NCBI GenBank assembly: GCA_015519975.1 | Contig: WIAL01000020.1 | Coordinates: 28,798 to 92,797 of the forward strand | Reading direction: 5' to 3' | Origin: Hydrogenothermaceae bacterium | GTDB lineage: Bacteria > Aquificota > Aquificia > Aquificales > Hydrogenothermaceae | Length of the DNA stretch: 64,000 nt | Shown here: piece after piece, positions 28,640 through 37,055 of the stretch | How positions within the stretch are numbered: position 1 is the stretch's first letter | Layout of the letters: every line of letters begins with the position of its first letter | Translations under genes and position numbers: made by a program | The notes under the pieces: model-generated | What the model was told of the DNA's origin: nothing | Seen by the model: the letters and a program-made list of their open reading frames with translations, nothing else | Databases searched by the model: none

Positions 28640-29593
28640 TTATAAATCTTTTTCTAGATATCTAATTCCCCTCTCTGTTACAACTCTACCTTTTGGGGTT
28701 TTATTTAAAAATCCAATTCTTATTAAATACGGTTCAATAATGCTTTCTATAACATCAGGTTCTTCATGAATTGCAGAAGATAGGGTTTTTAAACCAACAG
28801 GCTTATTTCCAAATTTATAAAAGATAGTTTCTAAATACTGCCTATCTTTTAAATTTAAACCATACTCATCTACTCCAATAAACTCAAGGGCTTTTTTGAC
28901 AAAATCTTTATTTACTTTAGCTTCCCCATGAACTATCCAGTAATCATATACCCTCTTTAAAAGGCGGTTTGCTATCCTTGGAGTTCCTCTACTTCTTTTT
29001 GCAATTTCTACAGCACCGTTTTCTGTAAGATTCATTTCCAGTTTAGAAGCATTTTTTAATATAATCTTTGACAAAGAGTTAATATCGTAAAAATCAAAAT
29101 TTAATATTATTCCAAACCTTGACATTAAAGGAGAAGATAAAAGCCCTGATCTTGTTGTTGCTCCAATAATTGTAAATTTAGGAAGTGAAAGCCTTATGCT
29201 TTTTGCCGACCGGTTTTTCCCAACTACTATATCTATCGCAAAATCTTCCATTGCAGAATAAAGGATTTCTTCAACAGCTTTATTTATCCTGTGTATTTCA
29301 TCTATAAAAAGAATATCTCCTTCTCTTAAAGATGTTAGTATTCCGGCTATATCTCCTTTTTTATTTAAAACTGCCCCAGTAGTTATTGTTATATCGGTGT
29401 TTAACTCATTTGCTATTATATTTGCAAGGGTGGTTTTTCCGAGACCAGGTGGACCTGTAAGTAGGCAGTGATCAAGAACATCCCCTCTTTCTACAGCAGC
29501 TTTTATAAAAAGCTCTATTTGCTTTTTTATATTATCTTGCCCTATATAATCTTTTAAATTTAGAGGTCTTAGGTTATTCAATGAATTGTTCAT
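28640..29593 (-). CDS. ruvB: Holliday junction branch-migration helicase RuvB
   Basis: AAA+ motor that drives branch migration with RuvA. Walker A is GPPGLGKT (47-54), Walker B is DEIH (98-101), sensor 1 is in IGATTRSG and the arginine finger region follows LSSPLMSRFG. A C-terminal winged helix ends the 317-residue protein. It is the last gene of the run rsmD-coaD-lptE-holA-ruvB and overlaps holA by four bases. ruvA and ruvC are not in the window. Confidence 0.97.
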   Translation of the reverse strand: MNNSLNNLRPLNLKDYIGQDNIKKQIELFIKAAVERGDVLDHCLLTGPPGLGKTTLANIIANELNTDITITTGAVLNKKGDIAGILTSLREGDILFIDEIHRINKAVEEILYSAMEDFAIDIVVGKNRSAKSIRLSLPKFTIIGATTRSGLLSSPLMSRFGIILNFDFYDINSLSKIILKNASKLEMNLTENGAVEIAKRSRGTPRIANRLLKRVYDYWIVHGEAKVNKDFVKKALEFIGVDEYGLNLKDRQYLETIFYKFGNKPVGLKTLSSAIHEEPDVIESIIEPYLIRIGFLNKTPKGRVVTERGIRYLEKDL

Positions 29594-30588
29594 TGCACAA
29601 GCACTTTTATAAGAAACTCTTCAGATTTTTTTTGTAAATCTTCATAATAAATTTTTTGTTGTTTTTCAGTTTCGTAAAGACTTTTTACCGCATTTAAAAG
29701 CTCATTTTTAGACCATATTTTAGATGCATTTTCTATAGCTATTTGCTGAGGCTTATAATTAACGCCTATCTTTGCAAAAGCTGTTTGTTTAGGGGTTCCT
29801 TTTTCAGTTAGATCTTTAAAATAAAGAATTTTATTTAATAAATTTAAAACAAAAGACTGCACTTCAAAAGGATGCTGTCCTTCTTCAACCAATCTTTGAA
29901 ATGTTTTTATAGCATTTATATCTTTCTTCAAAAACTGATTTTGAAATACAAAAATATTAACTTTAGGTTTTGTTGTAATAACTGCGTCTATATCTTCTTT
30001 TGTAATTTCCTTTTTATCTGCTGTGTAAATTAGCAGTTTTTCAATTTCCTGCTTTGTATTATAAAGATTGTTAGGCAGTTTCGAAATTAAATATTTTAAG
30101 TTTTCTAAAGATATATCCTTTCCTTCCCTTTGAATTTTTTTGTAAACGGATATTTCAAATGCTTTAGGCGTAAGTTGTGGTGAATTTATAACTGTAGAAA
30201 TAGAGGCCATAGTTTTAAAAGGCTCTTTTGAAGGCATTTTTTCCTTTTTTGAAACCAAAAAAAGTTTATCTGAAGATTTAATTTCCTTTATAAATTTTAA
30301 AAATTCTTTAACAGAATCCTTTGAAAGTTTAGATATAAATGAATCAATATCCCACAAAACAGCTACATTTTCGGAAGAAAATAAAGAAGCAGAGCTAAAA
30401 ATATCATTAAGTTCAGTTAGATTTGCTTCGTCTCCCCATAAAAAGTGAAAGTTAGAACTAACAGCTTTAAATTTATCAATAAATTGCTTTTTTAAAAGAT
30501 CTTCATTGCCGTAAATGTAAACAACAGGCTCAAGCTCTATATCTTTAACTTCCTTTTTTAAAAGTTTAACTATATTTTCTTCTTTCAT
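29590..30588 (-). CDS. holA: DNA polymerase III subunit delta
   Basis: Clamp-loader subunit that opens the beta sliding clamp. The N-terminus (PVVYIYGNEDLLKKQFIDKF) matches the HolA pattern YxxxGxExxLxxxxxxx. The middle carries YLISKLPNNLYNTKQEIEKLLIY, typical of the helical lid domain, and the C-terminal domain is all helical. The length of 332 residues is normal. It overlaps lptE by four bases, the same lptE-holA neighbourhood found in gammaproteobacteria. Confidence 0.9.
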   Translation of the reverse strand: MKEENIVKLLKKEVKDIELEPVVYIYGNEDLLKKQFIDKFKAVSSNFHFLWGDEANLTELNDIFSSASLFSSENVAVLWDIDSFISKLSKDSVKEFLKFIKEIKSSDKLFLVSKKEKMPSKEPFKTMASISTVINSPQLTPKAFEISVYKKIQREGKDISLENLKYLISKLPNNLYNTKQEIEKLLIYTADKKEITKEDIDAVITTKPKVNIFVFQNQFLKKDINAIKTFQRLVEEGQHPFEVQSFVLNLLNKILYFKDLTEKGTPKQTAFAKIGVNYKPQQIAIENASKIWSKNELLNAVKSLYETEKQQKIYYEDLQKKSEEFLIKVLVQ

Positions 30589-31061
30589 TTTATCTGGCTA
30601 AGTAATGAAAAAATTCTAATTTGGATTAAATCTCCAAGCTGCTGAACAGCGTATCTTTTTTCAATATCTGCCCTTAAACCTGCTCCTATGTACTGGGTAG
30701 TTTCAGTTATATCTTTATTTAATATAGTACTACCTTCTTTATCATCAACTTTTAAATTTAGACTCATAGTTATTTTATAAACATTTGCCCTTTGAGACCG
30801 AGAATATCCTATTGGATAAAAAGAAAGACTTTTTAAAGTTATATACATTACAATATTTCTTTTATAACTGCAGTCTAACTTTTTTTCTTGTGAAATTATT
30901 ACGTCTCTGATTTTCCGATTAAAAATATCTAAAACCAAAGGCTCAGGAGAATTTATACTTACTTTTTCTATGCATACGTTTAGCTTTTGCTTCTCAAAAT
31001 TGACAGGCTTATACCCGCATCCTAAAAATATTGCTGCTATAAGAACAAAAAACCTTATCAT
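30585..31061 (-). CDS. lptE: LPS-assembly lipoprotein LptE
   Basis: Outer-membrane lipoprotein that plugs the LptD barrel for lipopolysaccharide insertion. The leader ends in IFLGCGYKP, where Cys15 is the lipid site and the CGY is the usual LptE start of the mature protein. The remaining 140 residues show alternating strands and a C-terminal helix ending in QLGDLIQIRIFSLLSQI. Sequence conservation in this family is low, but leader, size and the adjacent holA support the call. Confidence 0.82.
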   Translation of the reverse strand: MIRFFVLIAAIFLGCGYKPVNFEKQKLNVCIEKVSINSPEPLVLDIFNRKIRDVIISQEKKLDCSYKRNIVMYITLKSLSFYPIGYSRSQRANVYKITMSLNLKVDDKEGSTILNKDITETTQYIGAGLRADIEKRYAVQQLGDLIQIRIFSLLSQIK

Positions 31062-31540
31062 TTAAACTTCTCTTTCAATTTTTTCTCAACATAGGAAGGC
31101 ACCATTTTTGAAACGTCTCCTTTATGAAAAGCAACATCTTTAACTATTGTAGAGCTTATATGTATGTATTCTTGAGACGGCATCATGAAAAATGTTTCGG
31201 CTTTATCAAGGTTGTAATTTGTTATAGCTATTTGAAGTTCATACTCAAAATCAGTAAAAAGCCTTACACCTCTTATAATTATATGTGTATCGTATTTTTT
31301 CATAAAATCAACAAGCAGAGTATCAAACCCTTCAACTATTACCCTATCACCATAATCTTTTACGCAGTTTTTAATAATATCCACTCTTTCTTCAAGCGAA
31401 AAAAGAGGTTTTTTCTTTGGATTTGATGCAACAGCAACTATTACTGTTTCAAATATGTTCAAGGCTCTTGTTACAATATCTAAATGTCCAAAATGAAAAG
31501 GATCAAAAGTCCCTGGATAAACACACGTTTTTGTTATCAT
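31058..31540 (-). CDS. coaD: Phosphopantetheine adenylyltransferase
   Basis: Penultimate step of coenzyme A synthesis: 4'-phosphopantetheine plus ATP gives dephospho-CoA. The nucleotidyltransferase motif is GTFDPFHFGHLD (about residues 9-20) and the second is the ISSTIVKD region near 129-136. The length of 160 residues is normal. It overlaps both neighbours by four bases. Confidence 0.97.
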   Translation of the reverse strand: MITKTCVYPGTFDPFHFGHLDIVTRALNIFETVIVAVASNPKKKPLFSLEERVDIIKNCVKDYGDRVIVEGFDTLLVDFMKKYDTHIIIRGVRLFTDFEYELQIAITNYNLDKAETFFMMPSQEYIHISSTIVKDVAFHKGDVSKMVPSYVEKKLKEKFK

Positions 31541-31998
31541 TCCTCACCTTTATACCAAAATGACAGCACTGTATCTCCATATTTTCTTTCATCATCAGCA
31601 TCAAAACTATGATTTGCCCTATGTTCAAGTATAAAAATACCATTTGGATTCAAATGATTTAAAGCAAGTTCTATAAGTTGATTGTATTTTTTATAATTAT
31701 ATGGCGGATCTGCAAAAATAATATCAAATTTTTCTTTCGTTTTTTTTAAAAAAGCTATAGCATCTTGGGGAAAAACCTTGAAGTTCTTTCCAAATTTTGA
31801 AGCTTTTTTCTTTATGTCATTTGCACGTTTTTTATTTAACTCCACAAAATATACTTTAGATGCATCTTTTTGCATTGCATTTATTCCTACTTCTCCGGTA
31901 CCTGCAAATAAATCCAAAAATGATTTATCCGAAATATCATATAAAATATTGAATAATGCCTGTCTAACTTTGCTTGATGTTGGCCTTAAATCTGTCAT
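31537..31998 (-). CDS. rsmD: 16S rRNA m2G966 methyltransferase RsmD, short form
   Basis: SAM-dependent methyltransferase acting on 16S rRNA. Visible landmarks are LRPTSSKVRQALFNIL at the start, the SAM loop FLDLFAGTGEVGINA, and the catalytic DPPY near residue 97. At 153 residues it is about 40 shorter than E. coli RsmD because it begins right at the RPT motif: the N-terminal strands (RIIGGxxRGR) are missing, and no alternative start codon is visible further upstream. No clear ribosome-binding site precedes the ATG. First gene of the operon. Confidence 0.85.
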   Translation of the reverse strand: MTDLRPTSSKVRQALFNILYDISDKSFLDLFAGTGEVGINAMQKDASKVYFVELNKKRANDIKKKASKFGKNFKVFPQDAIAFLKKTKEKFDIIFADPPYNYKKYNQLIELALNHLNPNGIFILEHRANHSFDADDERKYGDTVLSFWYKGEE

Positions 31999-32026
31999 TG
32001 TGTTATTATATCATTAGAGGGGTGTT

Positions 32027-32608
32027 ATGAGAAAATTAATATTTTTAATTTTAACAACATTTAGCTTTTCGATAGGAAAAGAAATTTTACCTTATCAAGA
32101 TGAAGTTTATAAAAAACTCAAAATAGATTATGAAAAAGAAAAATATGCAGCAGAAATGATAGATGACGGAATACCTGCTCCTAAGTTTCAATCTGAAATC
32201 GTAGACTTAGCGATTGGTTTGCTTGGTACAAAATATATATTTGGCGGTGAAACAATAAACGGTATGGACTGCTCATCATTTGTGCAAAAGGTTTATAGAA
32301 TGGCAGGGGTTGAACTTCCAAGAACTGCAAGATATCAAGCACAGTTAGGAATTTATATAGATAAAAAAGATTTAAAACCTGGAGATTTGCTATTTTTTCA
32401 AACATATGCAAAATTCCCTTCACATGTAGGAATTTATATTGGAAACAATAAAATGATACATGCATCATCAGCTGCAAAAAGAATAGTAATTTCAGATATA
32501 GAAAAAGACTACTATTTAAGACACTTTTTATATGCGAAAAGAATATTTTTATATAACCCAGATATAGTATTAAATAGTGAGGCAGAAATAAAAAATGGAA
32601 AAAACTAG
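32027..32608 (+). CDS. NlpC/P60 peptidoglycan hydrolase
   Basis: Secreted cell-wall cysteine peptidase of 193 residues. A signal peptide ([17 protein letters not shown]) precedes the NlpC/P60 domain starting near residue 55. The catalytic Cys82 is in GMDCSSFV, His133 in PSHVGIYIG, and the third polar residue is His145 in MIHASS. Members cleave stem-peptide bonds such as gamma-D-Glu to diamino acid. It overlaps hslV by 14 bases. Confidence 0.92.
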   Translation: MRKLIFLILTTFSFSIGKEILPYQDEVYKKLKIDYEKEKYAAEMIDDGIPAPKFQSEIVDLAIGLLGTKYIFGGETINGMDCSSFVQKVYRMAGVELPRTARYQAQLGIYIDKKDLKPGDLLFFQTYAKFPSHVGIYIGNNKMIHASSAAKRIVISDIEKDYYLRHFLYAKRIFLYNPDIVLNSEAEIKNGKN

Positions 32609-33131
32609 AAGCACAACGATACTTGCAGTAAGAAGAAATGGAAAAACAGTTATTGCCGGAGACGGACAGGTAACCCTTGGAAACTCTGTAATGAAGGCAA
32701 CAGCAAAAAAAATTAGAAAACTTCAGGATGGAAAAGTTGTAGTTGGATTTGCTGGTTCAGCAGCTGATGGACTTGCTTTAATGGAAAGACTTGAGGAGAA
32801 ATTAAACAAATACGGCGGTAATTTATTAAGGGCAGCAGTTGAGCTTGCAAAAGACTGGAGAATGGATAAATTTCTTAGAAGGCTTGAAGCTGTTTTAATT
32901 GCTGCTGATAAAGAACATATGTTTTTAATTTCAGGGAACGGAGATGTTATTGAACCTGATGAGCCTATACTTTCAACAGGTTCCGGTGGAGACTATGCAA
33001 GAAGTGCAGCCCTTGCCCTTTACAGAAATACAGATTTAGATGCAAGGAAAATTGTTGAAGAAGCTATGAAAATAGCTGGAGAAATTTGTATATACACAAA
33101 TCAAAACATTACAATTGAAGAAATACAATAA
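32595..33131 (+). CDS. hslV: HslV peptidase subunit of the HslUV protease
   Basis: Proteasome-like threonine peptidase. After a short N-terminal propeptide (MEKTRS) the mature protein should begin at Thr in TTILAVRR, the nucleophile. GDGQVTLGN and [15 protein letters not shown] are family signatures. The length of 178 residues is typical. The partner ATPase gene hslU is not adjacent, unlike in most bacteria. The 3' end overlaps priA by 17 bases. Confidence 0.96.
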   Translation: MEKTRSTTILAVRRNGKTVIAGDGQVTLGNSVMKATAKKIRKLQDGKVVVGFAGSAADGLALMERLEEKLNKYGGNLLRAAVELAKDWRMDKFLRRLEAVLIAADKEHMFLISGNGDVIEPDEPILSTGSGGDYARSAALALYRNTDLDARKIVEEAMKIAGEICIYTNQNITIEEIQ

Positions 33132-35187
33132 CAATCAGTTTATTTATTTTGAAGTAGCCCTTCCACTTCCTTTTTATCAAACATTTACTTATAAGCTATC
33201 TCTAGAAAAATACGACAAACTTAAAAACAAAAAGCTTATAGGAAGAAGGGTTTTAGTCCCGTTTAGAAAATCAGGTTATACAGGAATAATTACTGAAATT
33301 CATAAAGAAAGTTTTTCGGAAATTGAAGATTATGAAGTAAAAGAAATAGAAGAACTTCCTGATGATAAACCACTGTTCACAGAAAAAGAGCTTAATATAG
33401 CATATAAAATATCGGATTATTACGTAGCACCGTTTGGTCTAACTTTATATTATTTCATTCCAGAAGGCTTAAGATGGAAAAAGAAAGAAGGAAAATGGAT
33501 AAAAACATTTCCGGAAAGTTATATTTACGGGGTAGGAAAAATAAAAAATGATGAAAAACTTTCAGAAAGACAAAAAGAGCTTGTAGAACTTGTATCTTCT
33601 TTAGGAGAAGTTTCAGAACTTGAACTTATAGAACAGGGTTTCACAAAAACTACAATTAACTCTTTAGTAAAAAAAGGAATTTTAAAAAGAGAAAACTTTA
33701 TATTCAAAAAAGAAGAAAAAACTCAGTTAAAACAAAAAAAATTAGAAAAAACTGTAAAAGTAAAAAAAGGGATTTTTTATTATGGGGCAGACGAGGCAGA
33801 AAAAAGATTAAAAACTTATACAAACATTATCAAGAACTTGCAGGAAGAAGGAAAAAGCAGTTTACTGGTATTTCCAAGTATAGCTCATATAAAAAAAGCA
33901 TATGAAATTTTATCTAAAGAAATAAATAATCTATATGTTTACCATGATGGAATAAGTGCAAGAGAAAATGTAAAAACATGGTTTGAACTACAGGAAAAAG
34001 AAGGATCGGTTCTACTAACTTCTTATTCAGGAATTTTAATTCCCATAAAAAATTTATCATTTATTGTAGTGGAAGAAGAAGCTGCTGACAGCTATAAAAC
34101 ATTAAGAACTCCTAAATTTGACGTAAGAAGAGCCATTTTTGAGATATATAAAGAAAAAAAGTTAAGCTTAATTTATTCAAGTCTTGTCCCATCTGTTGAA
34201 AGTTTTTATTCAATTGAAAAAAACATAGTTAAACCTTTAAAAGAAAACTTTCTAAATGTAAAATACAAAGCAAATATAAAAAATTATCCTTTTGATAAAG
34301 AGTTTTCATTAAAAAAATTAATAGAAATTTTAAAAGATAATAAAAAAACATTAATAATTGCCAATAAAAAAGCTTATGCATCATTTTTATACTGTCCAAG
34401 GTGTGAAAATGAAATTTTATGTCAAAATTGTGATGTACCGCTAAAAGTTTATAAAAAAGAAAAAGAATATTTAGAATGCAGTATCTGTAAAACAAAGTAT
34501 GAGACCATAACAAGATGCCCAGAGTGCGAAACGCCCCTTGAAACCGTAGGAATAGGCATTGAAAAAGTTGAAGAATATTTAAAAAAATATTTCAGCAGCA
34601 TTAGCTACTTACATGAAGAAAAAGATACTAATATAAAACTTACAACAACTATTTTAGATAAAGATCTAACAACGGAAAATTTTGAAAGGGTAATAAACAT
34701 ATATCCTGATTTTTTCCTTTTTGTTCAAGATTTTAAAGGAAGGGAAAAATTTTTCAGAAATATTTTATACTCTTATATAAAGGCAGAAAAAGAGTTTATA
34801 CTTTTTACAAACCAATCAAATGATGTAAGTATTAAAGCATTTTTAAATAAAAAGCTAGAAAAATTTTATAAAGATGAACTTAATATAAGAGAAAAGTTTA
34901 ATTATCCGCCGTTTAAAAGATATATTTTATTAACTTTTGAGAAGAAAAATTTAGATATAAACTTTTTAAACGAACTTTTTAAAATATGGATAAAAGAAAA
35001 TAAATTAAAAAATGTAAAATATAAAGGTATTTTTAAAGGTTATCACTCTAAAGTAAAAGGAAAAGAAAGAGCACAGCTTCTTTTAATAGATTTTAAAAAT
35101 AAACAGGCATTAAAAATCTTACATGAAAAATGTAGAAAATTAGGTATAAAATTAATAATAGACGTTGACCCTGTACAAATAATTTAA
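33115..35187 (+). CDS. priA: PriA-like primosomal protein with degenerate helicase motifs
   Basis: PriA normally recognises stalled forks and reloads the replicative helicase. The N-terminal 3'-DNA-binding domain ([16 protein letters not shown]) and an intact zinc module with eight cysteines (427, 430, 436, 439, 455, 458, 468, 471) identify it, as do [11 protein letters not shown] and [14 protein letters not shown]. The ATPase motifs are lost: the Walker A position reads GADEAEKR (224-231) instead of GxTGSGKT; the DEEH box reads EEEA (320-323); TPSLES context reads LVPSVES; and the QVAGRAGR motif cannot be found. The protein is therefore probably not a helicase. Start is TTG at 33115 within hslV. 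Confidence 0.88.
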   Translation: MKKYNNNQFIYFEVALPLPFYQTFTYKLSLEKYDKLKNKKLIGRRVLVPFRKSGYTGIITEIHKESFSEIEDYEVKEIEELPDDKPLFTEKELNIAYKISDYYVAPFGLTLYYFIPEGLRWKKKEGKWIKTFPESYIYGVGKIKNDEKLSERQKELVELVSSLGEVSELELIEQGFTKTTINSLVKKGILKRENFIFKKEEKTQLKQKKLEKTVKVKKGIFYYGADEAEKRLKTYTNIIKNLQEEGKSSLLVFPSIAHIKKAYEILSKEINNLYVYHDGISARENVKTWFELQEKEGSVLLTSYSGILIPIKNLSFIVVEEEAADSYKTLRTPKFDVRRAIFEIYKEKKLSLIYSSLVPSVESFYSIEKNIVKPLKENFLNVKYKANIKNYPFDKEFSLKKLIEILKDNKKTLIIANKKAYASFLYCPRCENEILCQNCDVPLKVYKKEKEYLECSICKTKYETITRCPECETPLETVGIGIEKVEEYLKKYFSSISYLHEEKDTNIKLTTTILDKDLTTENFERVINIYPDFFLFVQDFKGREKFFRNILYSYIKAEKEFILFTNQSNDVSIKAFLNKKLEKFYKDELNIREKFNYPPFKRYILLTFEKKNLDINFLNELFKIWIKENKLKNVKYKGIFKGYHSKVKGKERAQLLLIDFKNKQALKILHEKCRKLGIKLIIDVDPVQII

Positions 35188-35197
35188 CGGAGGTATT

Positions 35198-35686
35198 ATG
35201 GAAAGACTTTATTCACCATGGAGAAGTCAGTATATAGAAGGTTTTGATAAAATAGAAGGCTGTTTTTTATGCAATGCTTACAAATCTAATGATGATGAGA
35301 AAAATTTAGTGTTATATAGAGGAAAAAAATGCTTTGTCATAATGAACTTATATCCGTATAATGCAGGTCATTTAATGGTATGTCCTAATGAGCATATTGG
35401 AGATTTTGAAAAATTAGATGAGGAAACCCTTTGCGAGCTTAATATACTCACTCAGAAAATGATAAAAGCATTGAAAATTGCTTTAAATCCTGATGGATTT
35501 AATTTAGGTTATAATCTTGGACGGGTTGCAGGAGCAGGGCTTGAGTCCCATATACATAAACACATAGTACCAAGATGGAACGGAGATACCAATTTTATGC
35601 CTGTTATTGGAGAAGTTAAAGTTATATCACAGGATTTAAAAGATATTTATCACAAAATAAAGAGGGCTTTAAAAGATGTTATCTAA
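35198..35686 (+). CDS. HIT-family nucleotide hydrolase or phosphorylase
   Basis: Histidine-triad protein of 162 residues. The triad is His118, His120 and His122 in SHIHKHIVPRW. The N-terminal LYSPWRSQYIEG and the Cys pair GCFLCNA match the AP4A phosphorylase/FHIT-like branch found in many bacteria; both CxxC cysteines (22 and 25) may bind zinc. The substrate is probably a dinucleoside polyphosphate or adenylated compound. GGAGG lies upstream of the ATG. Confidence 0.92.
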   Translation: MERLYSPWRSQYIEGFDKIEGCFLCNAYKSNDDEKNLVLYRGKKCFVIMNLYPYNAGHLMVCPNEHIGDFEKLDEETLCELNILTQKMIKALKIALNPDGFNLGYNLGRVAGAGLESHIHKHIVPRWNGDTNFMPVIGEVKVISQDLKDIYHKIKRALKDVI

Positions 35687-36065
35687 AATAAAATTAATAC
35701 TTTGGCTTTTAATTCTTTTAGCAGTAGCATATTTTGTATCAATGAATGTACAGCCTAGCGTAAGCGTAAAAATACTACCGACATTAAATACACCGGAGCT
35801 TCCACTTGCTTTAATAATTATAATAAGCATGATAATAGGAGCTCTTGTTATTATTTTAATGGCACTATCAGACTGGCTTGCTTTTCAGGTTGAAAAATTA
35901 AAAATAAAAAGGCAGTTAAATTTAACTAAAGATGAACTTGAAAAATGCCAGAAAGAAAATGAAAAGTTAAAAAAAGAAATTGAAGAATTAAAAAATCAGA
36001 TTGAGATAGAAAAGAAAAAACAAAACATAATTGTAAAAGAGGAAGGTAAAAATGGGACTGTATGA
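35676..36065 (+). CDS. LapA-domain membrane protein
   Basis: Inner-membrane protein of 129 residues with two hydrophobic helices (about 5-24 and 44-68) followed by a Glu/Lys coiled coil (about 75-120). This arrangement matches the LapA (DUF1049) family; in E. coli LapA with LapB tunes LPS synthesis through LpxC turnover. No lapB is next to it. The ATG lies inside the HIT gene (11-base overlap). Confidence 0.8.
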   Translation: MLSKIKLILWLLILLAVAYFVSMNVQPSVSVKILPTLNTPELPLALIIIISMIIGALVIILMALSDWLAFQVEKLKIKRQLNLTKDELEKCQKENEKLKKEIEELKNQIEIEKKKQNIIVKEEGKNGTV

Positions 36066-36192
36066 TAGAGATTATATGAAAGAAAGAGGAAAAGTAAAAA
36101 GTTCTTCAAAAAATAACTTTGACAACAAGCTTATTATGGTAGCTGTAATTGCCTTTATTTTAGGCATTATAGTTTGCAAAATTATTTTATAA
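36052..36192 (+). CDS. Small single-pass membrane peptide (46 residues)
   Basis: A frame from ATG 36052 to TAA 36192 encodes 46 residues: a charged N-terminus (MGLYDRDYMKERGK), a Ser/Asn stretch and one membrane helix (LIMVAVIAFILGIIVC). GGAAGG lies a few bases upstream and the gene overlaps the LapA-like gene by 14 bases. The YDRDYM motif at the very start recurs in small bacterial membrane proteins as I remember them, but I cannot assign a function. Confidence 0.65.
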   Translation: MGLYDRDYMKERGKVKSSSKNNFDNKLIMVAVIAFILGIIVCKIIL

Positions 36193-36228
36193 TATTCTTA
36201 TATAAGACAAATAAACGGAGGAAAACTT

Positions 36229-37029
36229 TTGGGTATAGGAAAAAAAGTAAGACTTGAAAGAATTATAAATAGAGATACAGGAAAAACTGTTATTGTTCCT
36301 ATGGATCACGGAGTTAGCTCCGGCCCAATGGAAGGAATTATAAATATAAGGGAAACAGTTGAAAAGATCGCAGAAGGCGGGGCAAATGCGATAATTCTTC
36401 ATAAAGGAATTGTTGAACAGGGACATAGAGGAAAGGGAAAAGATGTTGGACTTATTGTTCATATGTCAGCATCTACAGATTTATCACTTAGAAAAAATGA
36501 CAAGGTTTTAGTTTGCACAGTAGAAGAAGCTATAAAACTCGGCGCTGATGGTGTGTCTATACACGTAAATATCGGCGCTGAAGATGAAAAACAGATGTTA
36601 AAAGATTTTGGTGCTGTTTCTAAAGCATGTTTAGAATGGCAGATGCCTCTTGTTGCAATGCTTTACTATAGAGGCCCTGAAGTTAAAAATCCATTTGACC
36701 CTGATGCAATAGCCCACATTGCAAGGCTTGGAGCAGAGCTTGGGGCAGATATTGTAAAAGTTCCTTATACAGGAAGCCCTGAAACATTTAGAAAAGTAGT
36801 TGAAGGCTGTCCTGTGCCTGTTGTAATAGCCGGAGGACCAAAAGTTAACTCAGATGAAGAGCTTTTAAAAATGGTTTATGATGCCGTTGTTGTTGCAGGT
36901 GGTGCTGGTCTTTCCATTGGAAGAAATGTATTCCAGCATAGAGATGTAGCAAAGATAACTAAAGCATTATCTGAAATTGTTCACAATAATATAACTGTTG
37001 AAGAAGCTTTAAAAATCTTATCTGAATAA
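36229..37029 (+). CDS. DhnA-type class I aldolase (FBP aldolase or ADH synthase)
   Basis: TIM-barrel Schiff-base aldolase of 266 residues. [11 protein letters not shown] near residue 23 is the signature shared by archaeal class I fructose-bisphosphate aldolase and 2-amino-3,7-dideoxyheptulosonate (ADH) synthase. The catalytic Lys is probably in [11 protein letters not shown], and the phosphate-binding end is [17 protein letters not shown]. Homologues annotated with either activity are close, so the reaction is not settled here. Start is TTG at 36229, supported by GGAGG seven bases upstream. A terminator follows. Confidence 0.85.
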   Translation: MGIGKKVRLERIINRDTGKTVIVPMDHGVSSGPMEGIINIRETVEKIAEGGANAIILHKGIVEQGHRGKGKDVGLIVHMSASTDLSLRKNDKVLVCTVEEAIKLGADGVSIHVNIGAEDEKQMLKDFGAVSKACLEWQMPLVAMLYYRGPEVKNPFDPDAIAHIARLGAELGADIVKVPYTGSPETFRKVVEGCPVPVVIAGGPKVNSDEELLKMVYDAVVVAGGAGLSIGRNVFQHRDVAKITKALSEIVHNNITVEEALKILSE

Positions 37030-37035
37030 AAAAAA

Positions 37036-37050
37036 GGGGCTTTTAGCCCC
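37036..37050. terminator. Bidirectional terminator between aldolase and acs
   Basis: GGGGCT, loop TTT, AGCCCC (37036-37050). On the minus strand it is followed by a run of eight or more T, making it a strong terminator for acs; the plus-strand tail is weaker. Confidence 0.8.
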
Positions 37051-37055
37051 ATCAT

